Source: Oegoconia quadripuncta
Taxonomy: Eukaryota; Arthropoda; Insecta; Lepidoptera; Autostichidae
Direction: 5' to 3'
Assembly (NCBI GenBank): GCA_949316235.1
Contig: OX438743.1
Coordinates: 17,171,771 to 17,235,770, forward strand
DNA length: 64,000 nt
The position numbers were made by a program, and so were the translations under genes. Below the pieces are notes generated by a model that was given only the letters and a program-made list of their open reading frames with translations, ran no database searches and was not told the origin of the DNA. Position 1 is the stretch's first letter; each line of letters starts with the position of its first letter. This document shows positions 51,478 to 63,539 of this stretch, piece by piece.

Positions 51478-51736
51478 ACCGCCTCCGTGGTTCAATGTAA
51501 ACAACATAGGGTATACGATTCGGAGGTCGCGGGTTCGATCCCCATTCACTTAACATCAATCAATCACATTGAAGTGATGATAAAATTTGTTCAAAGGAAG
51601 TCTACAGCTAAAACAGCAATGTTAATGGCATTGTTGTGTTCCGGATGTCAGAGAGAAGATAGCCAGTCCCCCAAATAAGATGGGGTTTCCGGCCTCATCT
51701 TGATTGGAGTCAAGTACTAAACCCTTGTGCATTAAT
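51478..51736 (+). mobile_element. SINE family A with internal rearrangement
   Basis: The head GCCTCCGTGGTTCAATG and GGTTCGATCCCC are present. The body is then replaced by CATTCACTTAACATCAATC and an unrelated stretch before GCAATGTTAATGGCATTG and the 3' end. Confidence 0.8.
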
Positions 51737-52119
51737 AAAAATAGATACTCGGGATTGCTCAATCGACGGGACGACAAAAGATTATAAATTTCTCTTATCG
51801 TCATGAAACTGCTTATCAACTAATTTTCTGTTCATGATTCTGTCTATTTATAGCGAACCTTTTCTCTAAGTGTACTTCATTTTAAACACTGGCTCTCAAA
51901 TAGGGAGCTCGTGCTTTACGACGCTAAGGGTCCACTTATATTTAGCGGACGGACCGCTCTTGAAACCACTGTTAACGGTGGTGTCAATATCGCTATTTTA
52001 TAAAGTAAAATTTTGGCATGGATAAACATACACACCACCCACATATAAACCACACATACACATGCACACACAACCCACACACACAATACACAATTTACAC
52101 ACTCACCTACATACGTTCA
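51737..52119. other. Unassigned sequence with AC-rich simple repeat
   Basis: 52025-52100 is ACACACC-rich. The rest was not recognised. Confidence 0.4.
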
Positions 52120-52225
52120 AATATGGATCTGAATGTTGGGCAATGAAAGAAACTGATGAAAGTAGAATGCATGTGGTAGAGAGAGAATGCTAAGATGGAT
52201 GTGTGGTGTGACTAGAATGGATAAG
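52120..52225 (+). pseudogene. LINE reverse-transcriptase fragment
   Basis: The frame reads YGSECWAMKETDESRMHVV, then EREMLRWMCGVTRMDKIRN with one frame shift, the usual RTE-like block (YGSExW, MLRWMxGxTRxDxIRN). Confidence 0.7.
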
Positions 52226-52262
52226 ATCAGGAATGAGCTTGTCCCTTCTAGTCACACCACAG
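52194..52262. repeat. Hairpin, about 23-bp arms
   Basis: ATGGATGTGTGGTGTGACTAG and CTAGTCACACCACAGATCCAT are inverted with one mismatch and lie at the 3' edge of the LINE fragment, so part of the LINE was copied back in reverse. Confidence 0.8.
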
Positions 52263-52532
52263 ATCCATTTGGTTGTCAGATATTCATCGTTATTTTATTT
52301 ATTTAACTTTTACAATAGTTTACTGTAATGCCAATAAACAGTTTACGGGATTTACAAATTATGATCGACTCATTTTAATTACAAAAATAATTATGACAAT
52401 GTTGTTTTATCATAATGTTAAGTCTATGTTACCTAATCAGCTATCATTAGCTTCCGAACACCCGGATGCTTGTTCCGAACAAGTCAATCTCCTCATCCCT
52501 TCTACACACCTCATTCATTTGGGTAATCTAAT

Positions 52533-52743
52533 CTAACTAATATTATAATAGCGAAAGTTTGGATGTTTGTTTTTTGCTCAATCATGGCGAAAAGGATTGA
52601 AATTTGGTATAAAAAGGTAGAATATACCCTGGATTGAAACATAGGATATTTTTTATCCCGATAAAGTAAGCAGTTCCCGCGGGATAAACAAATTTCCGCG
52701 ATAAAGACATCCTCGCAGGCGAAGCCGCGGGCGGAAAGCTAGT
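52533..52743. repeat. Interspersed repeat C
   Basis: AATATTATAATAGCGAAAGTTTG through GCCGCGGGCGGAAAGCTAGTG. Confidence 0.75.
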
Positions 52744-53538
52744 GTTTATATAAATATTGAATGTTTATTCGTTATCTGGAGTAAGTACAAGCTTTGCTTA
52801 GTTTGGGACTAGATGGTTGGTGTAAGTGTCCGAAATATTTATCGTGTTTATTTATTATTATTTATTTCGAGATCAACGCAGACGCAGTCGCGGGCTGAAA
52901 GTTAAGTTTTCTTATACAATCTTCACAGCGGTTATATGCACTAAGACAAAGGAGCGAGTACACAAATGCGGTCAACCGCTTAAGGCGATTTCTTTCAAAG
53001 AGATTTTCACGCTGGCTGCTGTTTTTCTTCTAAAACTTAATATTTTGCATAACTTGTAAAAGTTTTCACTCGACAACTATGATAATAATTATTATCGTGT
53101 TACATGACATACTTTCCAACCAAGGAAAAGTTTTCTGAACAAGTTTTAATACGGTAAGGATTACGAGAGGGGCTCTGATTAAAAATTTTAGAGAGCCAAC
53201 TTTTAAAAAAGCTCCAGAGGTTTTATAGGCTTCTTATTACCCTGTTTTCTTATTTAACTAGAATTTCCAACGAGTTAACAAACAGGAATCAAACTTTCAT
53301 CTGTCCTGCTTTTAATCTCTGGAATTGACCGGAGTCGAGTTTGTTTGATGTACGGGTAAAGTCAGGTCAAAAACGAAACCTTTTTATACAAACAGATTTT
53401 TATTGGTGAAGAATTACTCAATTCGAAGAAGTTTTGGAAACTTCGTTTTTTTAAATTGCAAAATAATTGAATCTAGTACACAGAGTTAATATATCTAGGA
53501 TTACAAGGCATTTGGACAATAGGCACACATCACATGAA
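52744..53538. other. Unassigned sequence
   Basis: Nothing recognised. Confidence 0.3.
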
Positions 53539-53732
53539 TCTAACTAATGTTATAAATGCGAAGGTTGGATGTTTGTTTGTTTGTTGAAACAGATGAACGG
53601 AACCTAGAATATATCCTGGATTAAGACATAGGATATTTTTTATCTCGATAAAGTGAGTAGTTCACGCGGGATAAACAAATTTCCGCGACAAAGTTATTCC
53701 ACGCAGACGAAGCCGCGGGAGGATAGCTAGTA
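53539..53732. repeat. Interspersed repeat C
   Basis: Internally shortened; ends GAAGCCGCGGGAGGATAGCTAG. Confidence 0.7.
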
Positions 53733-53806
53733 GCCTATAAAAGCCCATTACTGTACATAAGCCTCCAATCATGGGACGATTTGCATCGTTTCGCGTGGCA
53801 CTATTT

Positions 53807-53990
53807 GCGCTAATCGATTGCAGTTTTTTACCCGACAGCCCCAAAAAGGAGGGTTATGTTTTTCGAATGTATGTATGTAGATTTCATGTAGCATAAACGG
53901 GTTCGATTGATTTTGTAGTGTAAGGTGTCATTCGACTCGTCTTGATCCCTGGAGTGTCATATTAAACTCATATAGTTATTTCTGGGTGAT
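53807..53990 (-). repeat. Interspersed repeat E (minus)
   Basis: TTTTTTACCCGACAGCC, ATGTATGTATGTAG and GTCATTCGACTCGTCTTGATCC are the complement of the family at 25280-25472. Confidence 0.5.
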
Positions 53991-54761
53991 AACGTTGCTG
54001 CCCATGTAATAAGTGGCGTGCCTCCATAGTGCCTACGCTAGAAAATTTAAATCTTTCCACGAAATGCATTGTCAAGACAGCTAATTCATCCTGTGTGAAC
54101 ATCAATATTCTAAAGAGTAAGTTATTATTTTGTAGTTGTTGTATTTTTTCCTATTTAATGGCCATTTTTATCATTCTGCATATCCTTTGACTAAACACTG
54201 TGCACGCCATTGGGTGTAACACATATATACGCGTTCGCCAAGTATGATCTAATAGACATCTAACATCAGACCAAAATTATTATAAAACGAATAACCTGTC
54301 TCCATTCAAAAGAAGGAAACGTTTTCCACCCCATAAACCTTAACTTACGGCCATTATTTTTTAAATAATGTTGTACGTTGTGAATATCAAAACGGGGTAA
54401 AATATAAAGCGCAAAAAATCCTCCTAGCTATACTATATCCTCAAAAGCTAGTTAAAAAAAATTTTTTTTCGTTCATTTATTCAAATCAGACAAATAAAAA
54501 ATCGATAAGTACATTAGTCAACATGCTTGTAATATAACATATTAAAATGGTGATAGGTTTTGTCATCATCATCAATATATATATATAATATATATAAAAG
54601 TCCATTACTGGACATAATAGCGGCCGTATACATATGGTAGCTGAAAGTTTACCATATGCTGTATTTAATTACCCATGCTGAATGAAGTAAATATTATTTG
54701 ATGGTAAATGAATGACATCTAAATGAGTTATGGACAATGTATTTATTGTACGAGTATACTA
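53991..54761. other. Unassigned sequence with a LINE 3' scrap
   Basis: 54570-54625 (TATATATATAATATATATAA, then CCATTACTGGACATAATAGC) looks like the RTE 3' end. The rest was not recognised. Confidence 0.35.
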
Positions 54762-54985
54762 GCTTATCGCCCGCGGCTTCCCTTGCGTGGAATAACTTTA
54801 ACGCGGGTATGTTTAAATTGTTTATCCCGCAGGCACTACTCACTTTATCGGGATAAAAAATATCCCATGTTTTAATACCGGGTATGTTCTACCTATATAC
54901 CTATCGAATTTCATCCAAATCCGTTTCGCTGTGATTGAGAAAGAAACAAACAATCAAACTTTCGCATTTATAGTATTAATTAGAT
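54762..54985. repeat. Interspersed repeat C (opposite orientation)
   Basis: CTAGCTTATCGCCCGCGGCTTC through CAATCAAACTTTCGCATTTAT. Confidence 0.75.
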
Positions 54986-54999
54986 TTTACTGTTTTTTT

Positions 55000-55299
55000 T
55001 TATATGAGAGAGCGGCAAACGAGGTCACAGATGCGTTGCCGGCCTTTGAGGAAGGTGTAGGCTCGTTTCTTGAAGGTTCCTATGTCGTACTCGTTCGGGA
55101 ATACAGCTGCCGGAAGTCCGTTCCACAGGGTGGTCGTACGTGGTAAAAAGTTTCTTGAGAAACGTACAGTGGTAGACTTCCACTCATCCAGGTGATGTGG
55201 ATGGAAATTTAATTTTCTCCGAGAAGTGTATCGGTTAAATTGAGCAGCGGGTATTAGCTCTGTATATCTTACTGTGTTGCTAATTTTTAATTTAATCAT
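55000..55299 (-). pseudogene. LINE ORF2 C-terminus, frame intact
   Basis: The minus frame reads [20 protein letters not shown], then [20 protein letters not shown] and [20 protein letters not shown], ending at 55000. FLPRTxxLWNxLPxxVFP and FKxRxYxFLxG are C-terminal landmarks of a LINE common in Lepidoptera. About 99 codons survive without a stop; the rest of the ORF is absent. Confidence 0.7.
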
Positions 55300-56539
55300 A
55301 GGTTAACAGCCTATAAAATATATTTAATTTAATACGCTTCTCCCACTTCGAAAGAGAAAAAAATTACATAAATGCGCTTTTCTATAACGCGTATATTTAT
55401 TTTCTATATCGTAGAATTTCTTTTGAATTGAGCTTTATTTCAGACAATGGAAATGTAAATACGAGGATTTCGCATTCGCATTTAAATTTATGTGTTGGAT
55501 ACGTACCGTATTCTATCGTATTATCCATGATAATGATGCTATATTTGCCTACTGAATCAAAGTCATGAATATCTAACGAATTGAGTATACTGTCAATATG
55601 TGTATTCAGTATATGCCTGCGTAATATGCGAGGTTCTAAGTGTAAGGTTCCGTTAAGGAAACGACAAAAACATTTTGCTTTTAAATAAAATCAAATTGCA
55701 ATAAAACTGAAACAATGTACTTAGTTACAAAAAGCTGTTTACTATTATTTCAAATTTCTAATCCCCGACGAAAAACTACGGGTGTTATGTGTTTAATGAC
55801 GTTGGGTGTTCAGAAATTATTCGGATATATAATGCGTGGTCCGAATTGAGTGGAGTGTTTTCAGATTAAATTAAAGGGGAAAGGTACTGTTTCATGAAAA
55901 TTGGTTCAGCTGTTTCGTAGATAATTTAACTTTAACACAGTTGCTTGGTAGACCTAGATGATATTATAGAATCGAGTAGAATGGTGTGAAATGGAGTGGA
56001 GTGGAGTCGAGTCGAGTGGATGGAATGGAATAGAATATAAATGTTTATTTGACACACTGATCGATACATTAAATTCATACAAAAACAGAAAAAATAACTA
56101 AATATGTTAATTGAGATACCTATTTATTATATTTAGTTCCTCAAGGCTTTTCTAAATTTCAATTTATATTACTACTACTTCAATTTAATGAGAATAGGCT
56201 GTTAGTGCTTATTAAGAAGTATGTAGTCAACAAAGCTGCAACGTTGGTTATATATACGAGAATTACGTTGCTGGAGGGGACGGTCGTTGTTCGGTCTCGC
56301 GAGGTGTAGGTAATGCATATACTAATTATGCCGCAAGAACTTGGACACCTCGTTTGAAAAGTAAGGTTTGCATTTTCGATCCGTAGTAGCTGTCTCATAG
56401 TGAGAGACTAAGTCTCCGGGATCTGTGGCTAATTCAATCTGATCCGTGAAGATCCGTGAAGGTAAACGATAGTGTTAATTTTACCATGGGAATAAAGAAA
56501 TGCTGTATCAGTGCTTAAAGGCGAAAGTGTTTAACTAAT
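55300..56539. other. Unassigned sequence
   Basis: A GAGTG/GAATG simple repeat at 55970-56032 is the only clear structure. Confidence 0.35.
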
Positions 56540-56955
56540 GTATGTTACAAATCGAAGACTTATGACACTGAAACGTGGTCTCTCACTATGGGCCTCATAA
56601 GAAAGTTTGAAGTCACGCAACGAGCCATAGCTCTCAATAGAGAGGGTGATGTTCGGAGTTTCACTGCGTGATCGAGACAGGAAATAACGAAGCCATGGGC
56701 GAATGAAAGTCACTGACATAACCCAACGGATTAGTAATTTGAAGTGGCAGTGGGCAGGGTCCATAGCTCGAAGAATTGATGACCGGTGAGGCATTAAAGT
56801 TCTCAAGTGGAGCTTCGCAGCGGCAAGCTCAGCGTAGGATGTCCACTCACAAGGTGAACAAATTAAAAGTCGTTCCAACCGGTCGCTCTGGAAATCTAGG
56901 GGGAGACCTATGTTCAGCAGTCGATGTCCTGTGGCTGATATGATGATGATGAGTA
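56540..56955 (+). pseudogene. RTE-type endonuclease-reverse transcriptase C-terminus
   Basis: Broken frames spell ETWSLTMGLIRKFEVTQRA, then WQWAGS-like, then GETYVQQ and a terminal GATGATGATGA. These match the C-terminal region of lepidopteran RTE-type LINEs (ETWSLTxGLxRxLxVTQRAM, KLKWQWAGH, EAYVQQWTS). Several stops and shifts are present. Confidence 0.75.
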
Positions 56956-57305
56956 CTTCTCTTCTTCTCTTCTCTGTCTACGAATTGAAAATACAAAAAA
57001 ATGACTTATTATTCGATGATGTGATAAATATCTGGGGGTGTAACGAGGTTTTGTTGAGACAGCGCGGCGGGGCGGTGCTGCAAAGGCGTATATTTACGCT
57101 GGAATACATAAAGCGGAATTTGATACTGTTAAAGAATGGTCCTTAAATAGCGCCATAATAGTAAGGAGAAATTTAGTGCCGTAATAGTTTGAGAGTTATT
57201 AATATTTTCAGTGAGCATTCTGGCGTCAAGTGTTCCTCGAATGCTCATTACAATAAGCAGAGACTGCTTTGCCTAGATTTTAATTTGTATTGCAAAAAAC
57301 TATAT
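56956..57305. other. Unassigned sequence
   Basis: GTGCCGTAATAGTTTGAGAGTT at 57177 resembles GTGCCATTATAGTTTTAAAGTT at 63508, so part is repetitive. Confidence 0.3.
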
Positions 57306-57412
57306 AAATAGTGCCACCGAAATTTATACAAGTTTTCACAAAGACATCTAAATAAATTTGTTTTTTGAAGCACTATTAGGTATGGGACTAGTATATTTCG
57401 GTGGCACTATTT
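57306..57412. mobile_element. Short MITE with 18-bp terminal inverted repeats
   Basis: AAATAGTGCCACCGAAAT at 57306-57323 and its exact complement at 57395-57412 enclose 71 bp. Confidence 0.75.
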
Positions 57413-57561
57413 AAGCACAGTTTTTGGAATACAAAATATAATTATAGGTGGTCACTCATACGTGGAGACTAGAGTGGCACAATTTTTTTCCTACTATTAT
57501 GTACAGACAGCTGCAGAGAAACCAGAGCCCCCCGTACTTACAGTAATTATAAATAAATATT

Positions 57562-57822
57562 AATAAATATCATGGCACATACACACAGCGCCATCTAGGT
57601 TCACGGTAAGAAGCTAGGCTTGTGTTATGGATACCAGATGGTTGATAAACTACACAAATACATTTTTTTTTGTAAATAAATACATATAAATGAAAAACAT
57701 TCATAACTCGGGAACACATGTCTGTATTCATCACACAAACATATGCCCCTAGCGGGATTCGAACCCGCGACCTTTTGATATAGCAGCAGATTTTCTAACC
57801 ACTACACCAAACCGGTCGTCTG
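57562..57822 (-). mobile_element. SINE family B (minus), full length
   Basis: ACACAGCGCCATCTAGGTTC through GGATTCGAACCCGCGACC to TCTAACCACTACACCAAACC. Confidence 0.85.
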
Positions 57823-57864
57823 ACGTCTGAATTATGTGAATAGGGTCTGGTTTCTCTTGTAACT

Positions 57865-58083
57865 TTATAGCGGATATGTTTAATTTTATCCCGCGGGAAC
57901 TACTAACTTTATCGGGATGAAAAATATCCTATGTTTTAATCCAGAGTATCTATATACCAATTTCATCCAAATCCGTTCATCCGTTTCGCCGTGATTGAGC
58001 AACAAACAAACAAATAAACAAATAAACAAATACACAAATAAACAAATATCCAAACTTTCGTATTTATCATATTAATTAGAATA
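57865..58083. repeat. Interspersed repeat C (opposite orientation)
   Basis: ATCCCGCGGGAACTACTAAC through GCAACAAACAAACAAATAAAC, with an expanded CAAATAAA microsatellite. Confidence 0.75.
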
Positions 58084-58122
58084 GATTACAAATAGCATTT
58101 TACATAAACACTCCGTAGGTGT

Positions 58123-58625
58123 TTGCTTTATGGGTTGAATATACGGCTATTGTTAATTGATAAGGTAGGTAATCAGAATAGTTTGGCTATCCTAACAGGC
58201 AATAGTCGCCTCCACAAAGTCAGTAATTCATTCAAAGGGTTATGTATACGCTTTTTCAATAAAGTTCCTGTTGATATACAAAATCTTCCTTTCAATAAAT
58301 TTAAAGATACTATAAAACAGAAACTTATTAAGAAAGCATATTGTAAAATATCAGATTATTTAGATGATAAACAATCATGGACATAACCAGCCCGTTCGCA
58401 TAACCAGGCTGTTTCACAATTAATAATGAAATATTATAATATAAAATAATAATTTTCTAATATAAATACCTTTTTTTAAAAGAGCGACCTCTCGAGTTTC
58501 TTGCTTGTTCTTCTCAGGGGAAAATTGCCTTTTGAACAAGCAGTAGCTTTAAAAATGTAAAATCTGACTATTTTAAGTGTACCCTGTGTACCTACAAAAT
58601 AAAGCATTTTTTGATTTTGATGATT
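58123..58625 (+). pseudogene. CR1-like LINE: ORF2 C-terminus and 3' UTR
   Basis: From about 58190 the plus frame reads SNSFKGLCIRFFNKVPVDI, then FKDTIKQKLIKKAYCKISDYL, stopping at 58384-58386. The pattern (FNKxPxxIxxLxxxxFKxxIKxxLxxKAYYxIxDYL) matches the C-terminus of a CR1-like LINE. The UTR carries CGAGTTTCTTGCTTGTTCTTC and ends AAATAAAGCATTTTTTGATTTTG. It is shared with 10805-11180 (plus), 10095-10330 (minus) and 63840-64000 (minus). Confidence 0.7.
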
Positions 58626-58959
58626 TTTGATAATACGACACCAGGATACGATGGTGGATTGAATCCATTGCTTGGTCATCACAAATTGAAATAGTTTATT
58701 ATAATTATAACGTGTATAGAATATGAAATCGAAATTTGCAATAATTTCTTAACTTTTCATTATCAATTTATTCTATAATAATAATAATAATTGGTTCAAT
58801 AACTTTATTAGGTATGTTTTATTAATTGAATCCAATATGTTACGGGAATAATCTTACACACAAAGTTCATTTACCAATAACGTCAGTTTTAATTTGATAA
58901 CACCATAGAAGAATAACACCAAATAAATTTCAAAATTCCATTTGTCCCAGACCAACCCT

Positions 58960-59245
58960 CAGGTTTCAGCAGAATACCAGTGTTTTGCCCGCCTCGGGCA
59001 AATTCCTACACTGAGCTGTATAATATTTGTATTATGTTTGTATATAAAAAAAAAAAATTTTTATTTCTCCTGTAATAGAATATAACAGTATTGAGGCATC
59101 CCCAGAGAGTACAATATAATACTCGTGTTGGGGTATATATATCTGTACTTGTGTTTTAATTCTTTTAGTTGTATTTTTCATATGTAAAATTTGTTATGTG
59201 TGTGTACATGGATGTAAATAAATGCTTATCTATCTATCTACCTAC
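58960..59245 (+). repeat. LINE 3' end with TATC tail
   Basis: AGAATACCAGTGTTTTGCCCG at about 58970 and a UTR ending GTAAATAAATGCTTATCTATC. 58626-58959 before it holds nothing recognised. Confidence 0.45.
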
Positions 59246-59539
59246 GAATTCAGATCCTAGGGCGAATTTCTAATTTCGGCTCGAGATAGCCGGCAAGCTG
59301 ATCCCTAAAACAAGGGCTGTATCCAAATTGATTATTGTTGCTCGTCAGCCGAAATAACCTTGCTCCTACACTAATAGTAATTGACATTTCAATCTTGCCG
59401 GATTGGAAAATCAGCAATATTCCTTTGTCTACTCTTGTCCAATCAAAATGGGGAAATTGATTGTGATAATACTTATAAAAAGATTACTTTTCTCGTTTAA
59501 TTTACGTAATATCTTTGCCATTTGGGACAGGTTTATAAA

Positions 59540-59660
59540 GTGTTTCTTTTTAAGGGTCCGTACCTTATTTTGGTAAATCGGAACCATTATAATGGCAAAG
59601 GATCATTTTGTTGTCCGTCTGTCTGTTATTTAATAACTTCAAGTTTGTGGGTCACCGGGA
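59540..59660. repeat. Probable interspersed repeat
   Basis: TTAAGGGTCCGTACCTTATTTTG and GTTGTCCGTCTGTCTG; compare 37450-37640. 59246-59539 was not recognised. Confidence 0.4.
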
Positions 59661-59814
59661 AATACACTAATAGATAAAATCTATTGATTTGGTTGTCAAT
59701 GGCACTATCAGTAAGAATTAGTTTCTTACTAACAGTATGAATTAGTTACTAACGGTTTGAAAGCCCTGCTCTTAAACGGTGAAGGAAACCATCATGAGGA
59801 CACCTGCTTGCCTT

Positions 59815-59955
59815 GAGAAATAATTCTAAGGCATGTGAAGTCCCCAACCCGCATTGGGCCAGCGTAGTAGACTATGGCCCATACGCCCTCATTATACGAG
59901 GGAAAGCCTATATCCCTGCAGTAGGATGTTTACGAGCTGAGATGATGATGATAGT
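59815..59955 (+). repeat. RTE-type LINE 3' end
   Basis: AAGTCCCCAACCCGCATTGGG, GTAGACTATGGCCCATACGCC and the terminal GATGATGATGA. It is the complement of the split copy around the errantivirus. Confidence 0.7.
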
Positions 59956-60515
59956 CGGGGAATAAAAAGGTTGGTCACTTATAGTACAACACTATATACT
60001 CAAGTAACACTTTAAGTGATTTAAGACTTATAAGTAGGAAGGATTTTTTAATTCAACGTCGCATTCACATTTCGACGTACCTAAAGTTAATCGTTCTTCA
60101 CATTTTTATCCATAGAGATTTTGAAATGTAGCCCTCTAGTGACTTCAGTGTAGAAGGAATCTTAAAACACCACTTTTATTTCTGTATTCCATAGAGGCTT
60201 ACTGGCGCTTTCAAAATATTGCAAAGTAAAAATACCCTACACTGGGAATACTTTCTAGCAAGTGGGTAGTTTAAAATTCACAATGCAAACACTTGCTGTA
60301 CCGATAGCATCTCATGTGTCGAGTTGAATAGATTATCTCGGTCTAAGGGGTATCGCAGACGAACGCTTTAAGTCGGCTGCCGACTCAGACCACACGTCTT
60401 AAATATAACGACGTTGTTTTTGTGCGAGTATATCCGCACTACAGAGGATAGCTCCGCTGACTAATATCGGTCGTCTGCATTAATGCTCATTCACTCTTGT
60501 GTCATCTTCTCTATA
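59956..60515. other. Unassigned sequence
   Basis: Nothing recognised. Confidence 0.3.
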
Positions 60516-60705
60516 ACATACATAAAGTTACGACGTTTATGGCAAAAGGAGTGGCCAGAGTTATGCCAAGCTAAAGCGTTTGGGTGTTTTTTAGAAATAT
60601 ACAGAAATGTACACTTGACGTGCAAGTCATTTTTGGTGAAAAGATCCTTAGTCGCTTTTTGCGACATCCACGGGAAGAGACGAGTTGGTTCTAATCTTTT
60701 TACGC
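60516..60705 (+). repeat. Interspersed repeat D, internally deleted
   Basis: CATAAAGTTACGACGTTTATGG, then CACGGGAAGAGACGAGTTGG. Confidence 0.6.
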
Positions 60706-61063
60706 GCCGTGTCAAAAAATCGGACCAGGTCGGCTAGAGTCTGTCACTTGCTCCAATTTTTGTAGGGCCGATCCTTCTGTGGATCGTTACTTCTTTTATT
60801 TAATGTTTGGTCGTTATGAACGATAAACTGCTGTCATTTTCGTTAGACCTAATATCGACGATAGCTTGAGTTTTATGCTCCGTCGCATTCGCTAATCGTT
60901 TAACCAATGCTTGACGCGTGGTCCGAAACCTTATTTCGAAACACATACAATTGACGAACGGAGTAACGAATATACAAGTTACATAAAGCTGTCCCTTTTT
61001 AACTATCCTCAAGCTGAGATCTCTGGTTGAGTAACATTGTGTAATACGTAATACGTCACAACT
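60706..61063. other. Unassigned sequence
   Basis: Nothing recognised; a minus-strand frame here runs into the minisatellite and looks like chance. Confidence 0.3.
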
Positions 61064-61472
61064 GAAGTGCGAATGGTTGCTCAGTCGACGAACAGAATAT
61101 CCAAAGAACACTTAAACGTCACACTGAAGTGCGAATGGTTGCTCAGTCGACGAACAGAATATCGAATGATCATTTAAACGACACATGGAAGTGCGAATGG
61201 ATGCTTAGTCGACGAACGAAATATCCAATGTACACTTAAACGTTACACTGAAGTGCAATGGTTGCTCAGTCGACGAACACAATATCGAATGACCATTTAA
61301 ACGACACACGGAAGTGCGAATGGATGCTTAGTCGACGAACGAAATATCCAATGTACACTTAAACGTTACACTGAAGTGCAATGGTTGCTCAGTCGACGAA
61401 CAGAATATCGAATGATCATTTAAACGACACACGGAAGTGCGAATGGTTGCTTAGTCGACTAACGAAATATCC
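61064..61472. repeat. Minisatellite, about 62-bp units in alternating types
   Basis: Units begin (GAAGTGC) at 61064, 61126, 61188, 61250, 61311, 61373 and 61434, so the period is 62, 62, 62, 61, 62, 61. Two types alternate: one with ACACTTAAACGTYACACT, the other with ATCATTTAAACGACACA. This gives a higher-order repeat of about 123 bp. One or two older, diverged units lie at 61605-61690. Confidence 0.92.
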
Positions 61473-61690
61473 AAAATAAAATAAAGTGTTATTATATTCT
61501 ACTTTGTTTTATTTTTTGTAATATTTTAAGCAACTATTGCAAATTGAGTTGTTCAATGTGAGCTCTCGTTTGATTTACATCTCCGTTCCGTATAACACAC
61601 TGCAGCTCGAATGGTTGCTTAGTCACCGAACGGAATATCGAATGAACATTTAAACGACACACTGAAGTGTGAATATGTTACTTAGGCAAC

Positions 61691-62235
61691 GAACTACTAT
61701 CGAATCAAAATACTATTGATGGAAATTCGTAGTCAGTCCTTGAATGGGTGATCATTATTTATATTTTCATACGTGTTTCCATGCTTTGGAGGTCACGTTA
61801 AAATTCTGAAATTGAAAGCAAGTAGAGGGCGGCTTTATAACACTGACAGCCATGTGGCACTATAGTCTGACATAAATTCATCAATTGTTCCGTTTTTGTC
61901 TCACAGTCTCACAATATGCGGACTTAGAAGGGGGCTTTTTATTGTTTGATAAATTTAACCTTCATTATATACACTACTGCTTGTGAATTTTTTCACGTAT
62001 CCAGAACCGACCGTTTTGTTTTTTATTAGGGGGGCGGGGGGCGAAGACGATGACACTTGACTCTTAATCAGCAGTTTATAAAGCTTATTTTATTACTCTG
62101 TCGGCGTGATACAAGATACATGTGCCAAATTACAGTTTTCTAGCACTAAGAATCTCTGAGCTAAGCCTCGGACAGACGACCTTCCTTGTTGACTATACGG
62201 AATCCTAAAATGTTTAACGTTTCCTTTGATGTGTG
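61691..62235. other. Mostly unassigned
   Basis: 61990-62180 may be a weak relative of the repeat at 7560-7995 (ACATGTGCCAAATTACAG). G-run at 62029-62040. Confidence 0.35.
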
Positions 62236-62455
62236 TTTTTTTTATGCATGACGCGCGCGAAGTTAGCATTTGACCTCAATTACTTTTAGGTATCTTAAGT
62301 GAAGATGAGGCCGAAGGAGGAATGGGCGAACTCGGATCCCCCAACTTATTTGGCTATTTATCTCAAGCAGTCATAATACGACATTGCTATCAATCAAAGA
62401 GATCGTTTTCAACATTGTTGCTAGGTGGCAGACTTAGATTAACTGGCCAAGCGGT
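62236..62455 (-). mobile_element. SINE family A (minus), diverged
   Basis: TTTTATGCATGACGCG, GTGAAGATGAGGCCGAAGG and AACATTGTTGCTAGGTGGCAG. Confidence 0.7.
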
Positions 62456-62883
62456 TGATTATCTGAATTACTACATTTATCTGGGGTTCGGAAAGAGAAA
62501 TGAAGCAATGTATCCAATATTGTAATCTTCTTTTCTTAACGTCGTTTATCGTTAGTCTTCACATCTTATCCTCGTACACACGTCTCTTTTACACATTTCA
62601 TGCCGAATAATCACATAGATAGCGCAATTGACCGACCTGCTCTTTCCCATAATATATCCATTCCGCAAAACTCTCATATCCCACTTTAATAAATATTTGA
62701 AATAAATATGAATATTTAAAATAATTATGTAATGGGAATCACATAACATAGTTTTCAAATAAATTGGTTCCTTTTACTTGGCGGTATTTTATTTATAGCA
62801 AAGTTCCCAATGAAGAACACAATGAGAAACGCAAATTTCGAACTTGGCTGTATTGGTCTCACGCAAGTCATCCAATGGTCAGA
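62456..62883. other. Unassigned AT-rich sequence
   Basis: Nothing recognised. Confidence 0.3.
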
Positions 62884-63199
62884 ACCGCCTCCGTGGCTCA
62901 ATGTAAACAACGATCGATTCGATTTCGATCCCCAACGGGGTACATGTTTAAGTAATCGGTTTGGTTGGTGGAAGGACATTTTAAATGTCCGCCTGGCTAG
63001 CTACCACCATCTTATCTAAATCTGCCGCCAAGCAGCAATGTTAATAGGATTGTTGTGTTCCTGTTGTCAGAGATAAGATAGCCGGTCACCCAAATGTGTT
63101 GGGGTTTCCGGGTCAGTACGCTTCCACCTTCGACCTCATCTTCACTTAACATCAGGTGTGATTGCGGTCAAGTACGAACCCGTCGTGCATAAAAAAAAA
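62884..63199 (+). mobile_element. SINE family A, nearly full length
   Basis: Head ACCGCCTCCGTGGCTCAATG, then a short deletion in the anticodon-arm region; body and A-tail are complete. Confidence 0.85.
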
Positions 63200-63539
63200 C
63201 AATTTGATTCAATGGTAGTTGCGAAACAAAGTTTGTTGGAATTGCCTTCGCAAAAAGGCTACGAAGACTAGAAAATGGGATTAAACGGAACTTATACGGT
63301 ATTTAGAGAGCAGTTTGTACATTTTCTTAGAGAACTTTCTATAAAACTTCTGGGGTAGCTAAATGTAAGAAATGGGTAACACCAACAATCTTTATAAATA
63401 TCATTGGTCGCCATCTAGTTCTACAATAAGCAACTAGGCTTGGTCGTGGTCAGATGATCTTTCATTTATGTCAAATTGTTCTTATGTTGTGCCTATAAAA
63501 AAAAATTAGTGCCATTATAGTTTTAAAGTTATTGAATAC
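63200..63539. other. Unassigned sequence with a SINE B scrap
   Basis: 63408-63455 (CGCCATCTAGTTCTACAATAAG) is a short 3' piece of SINE B on the minus strand. Confidence 0.4.

Noticed and set aside
61064..61472. CRISPR-like array
   Set aside because: Units are contiguous diverged minisatellite repeats with no unique spacers, in a eukaryotic genome with no cas genes.
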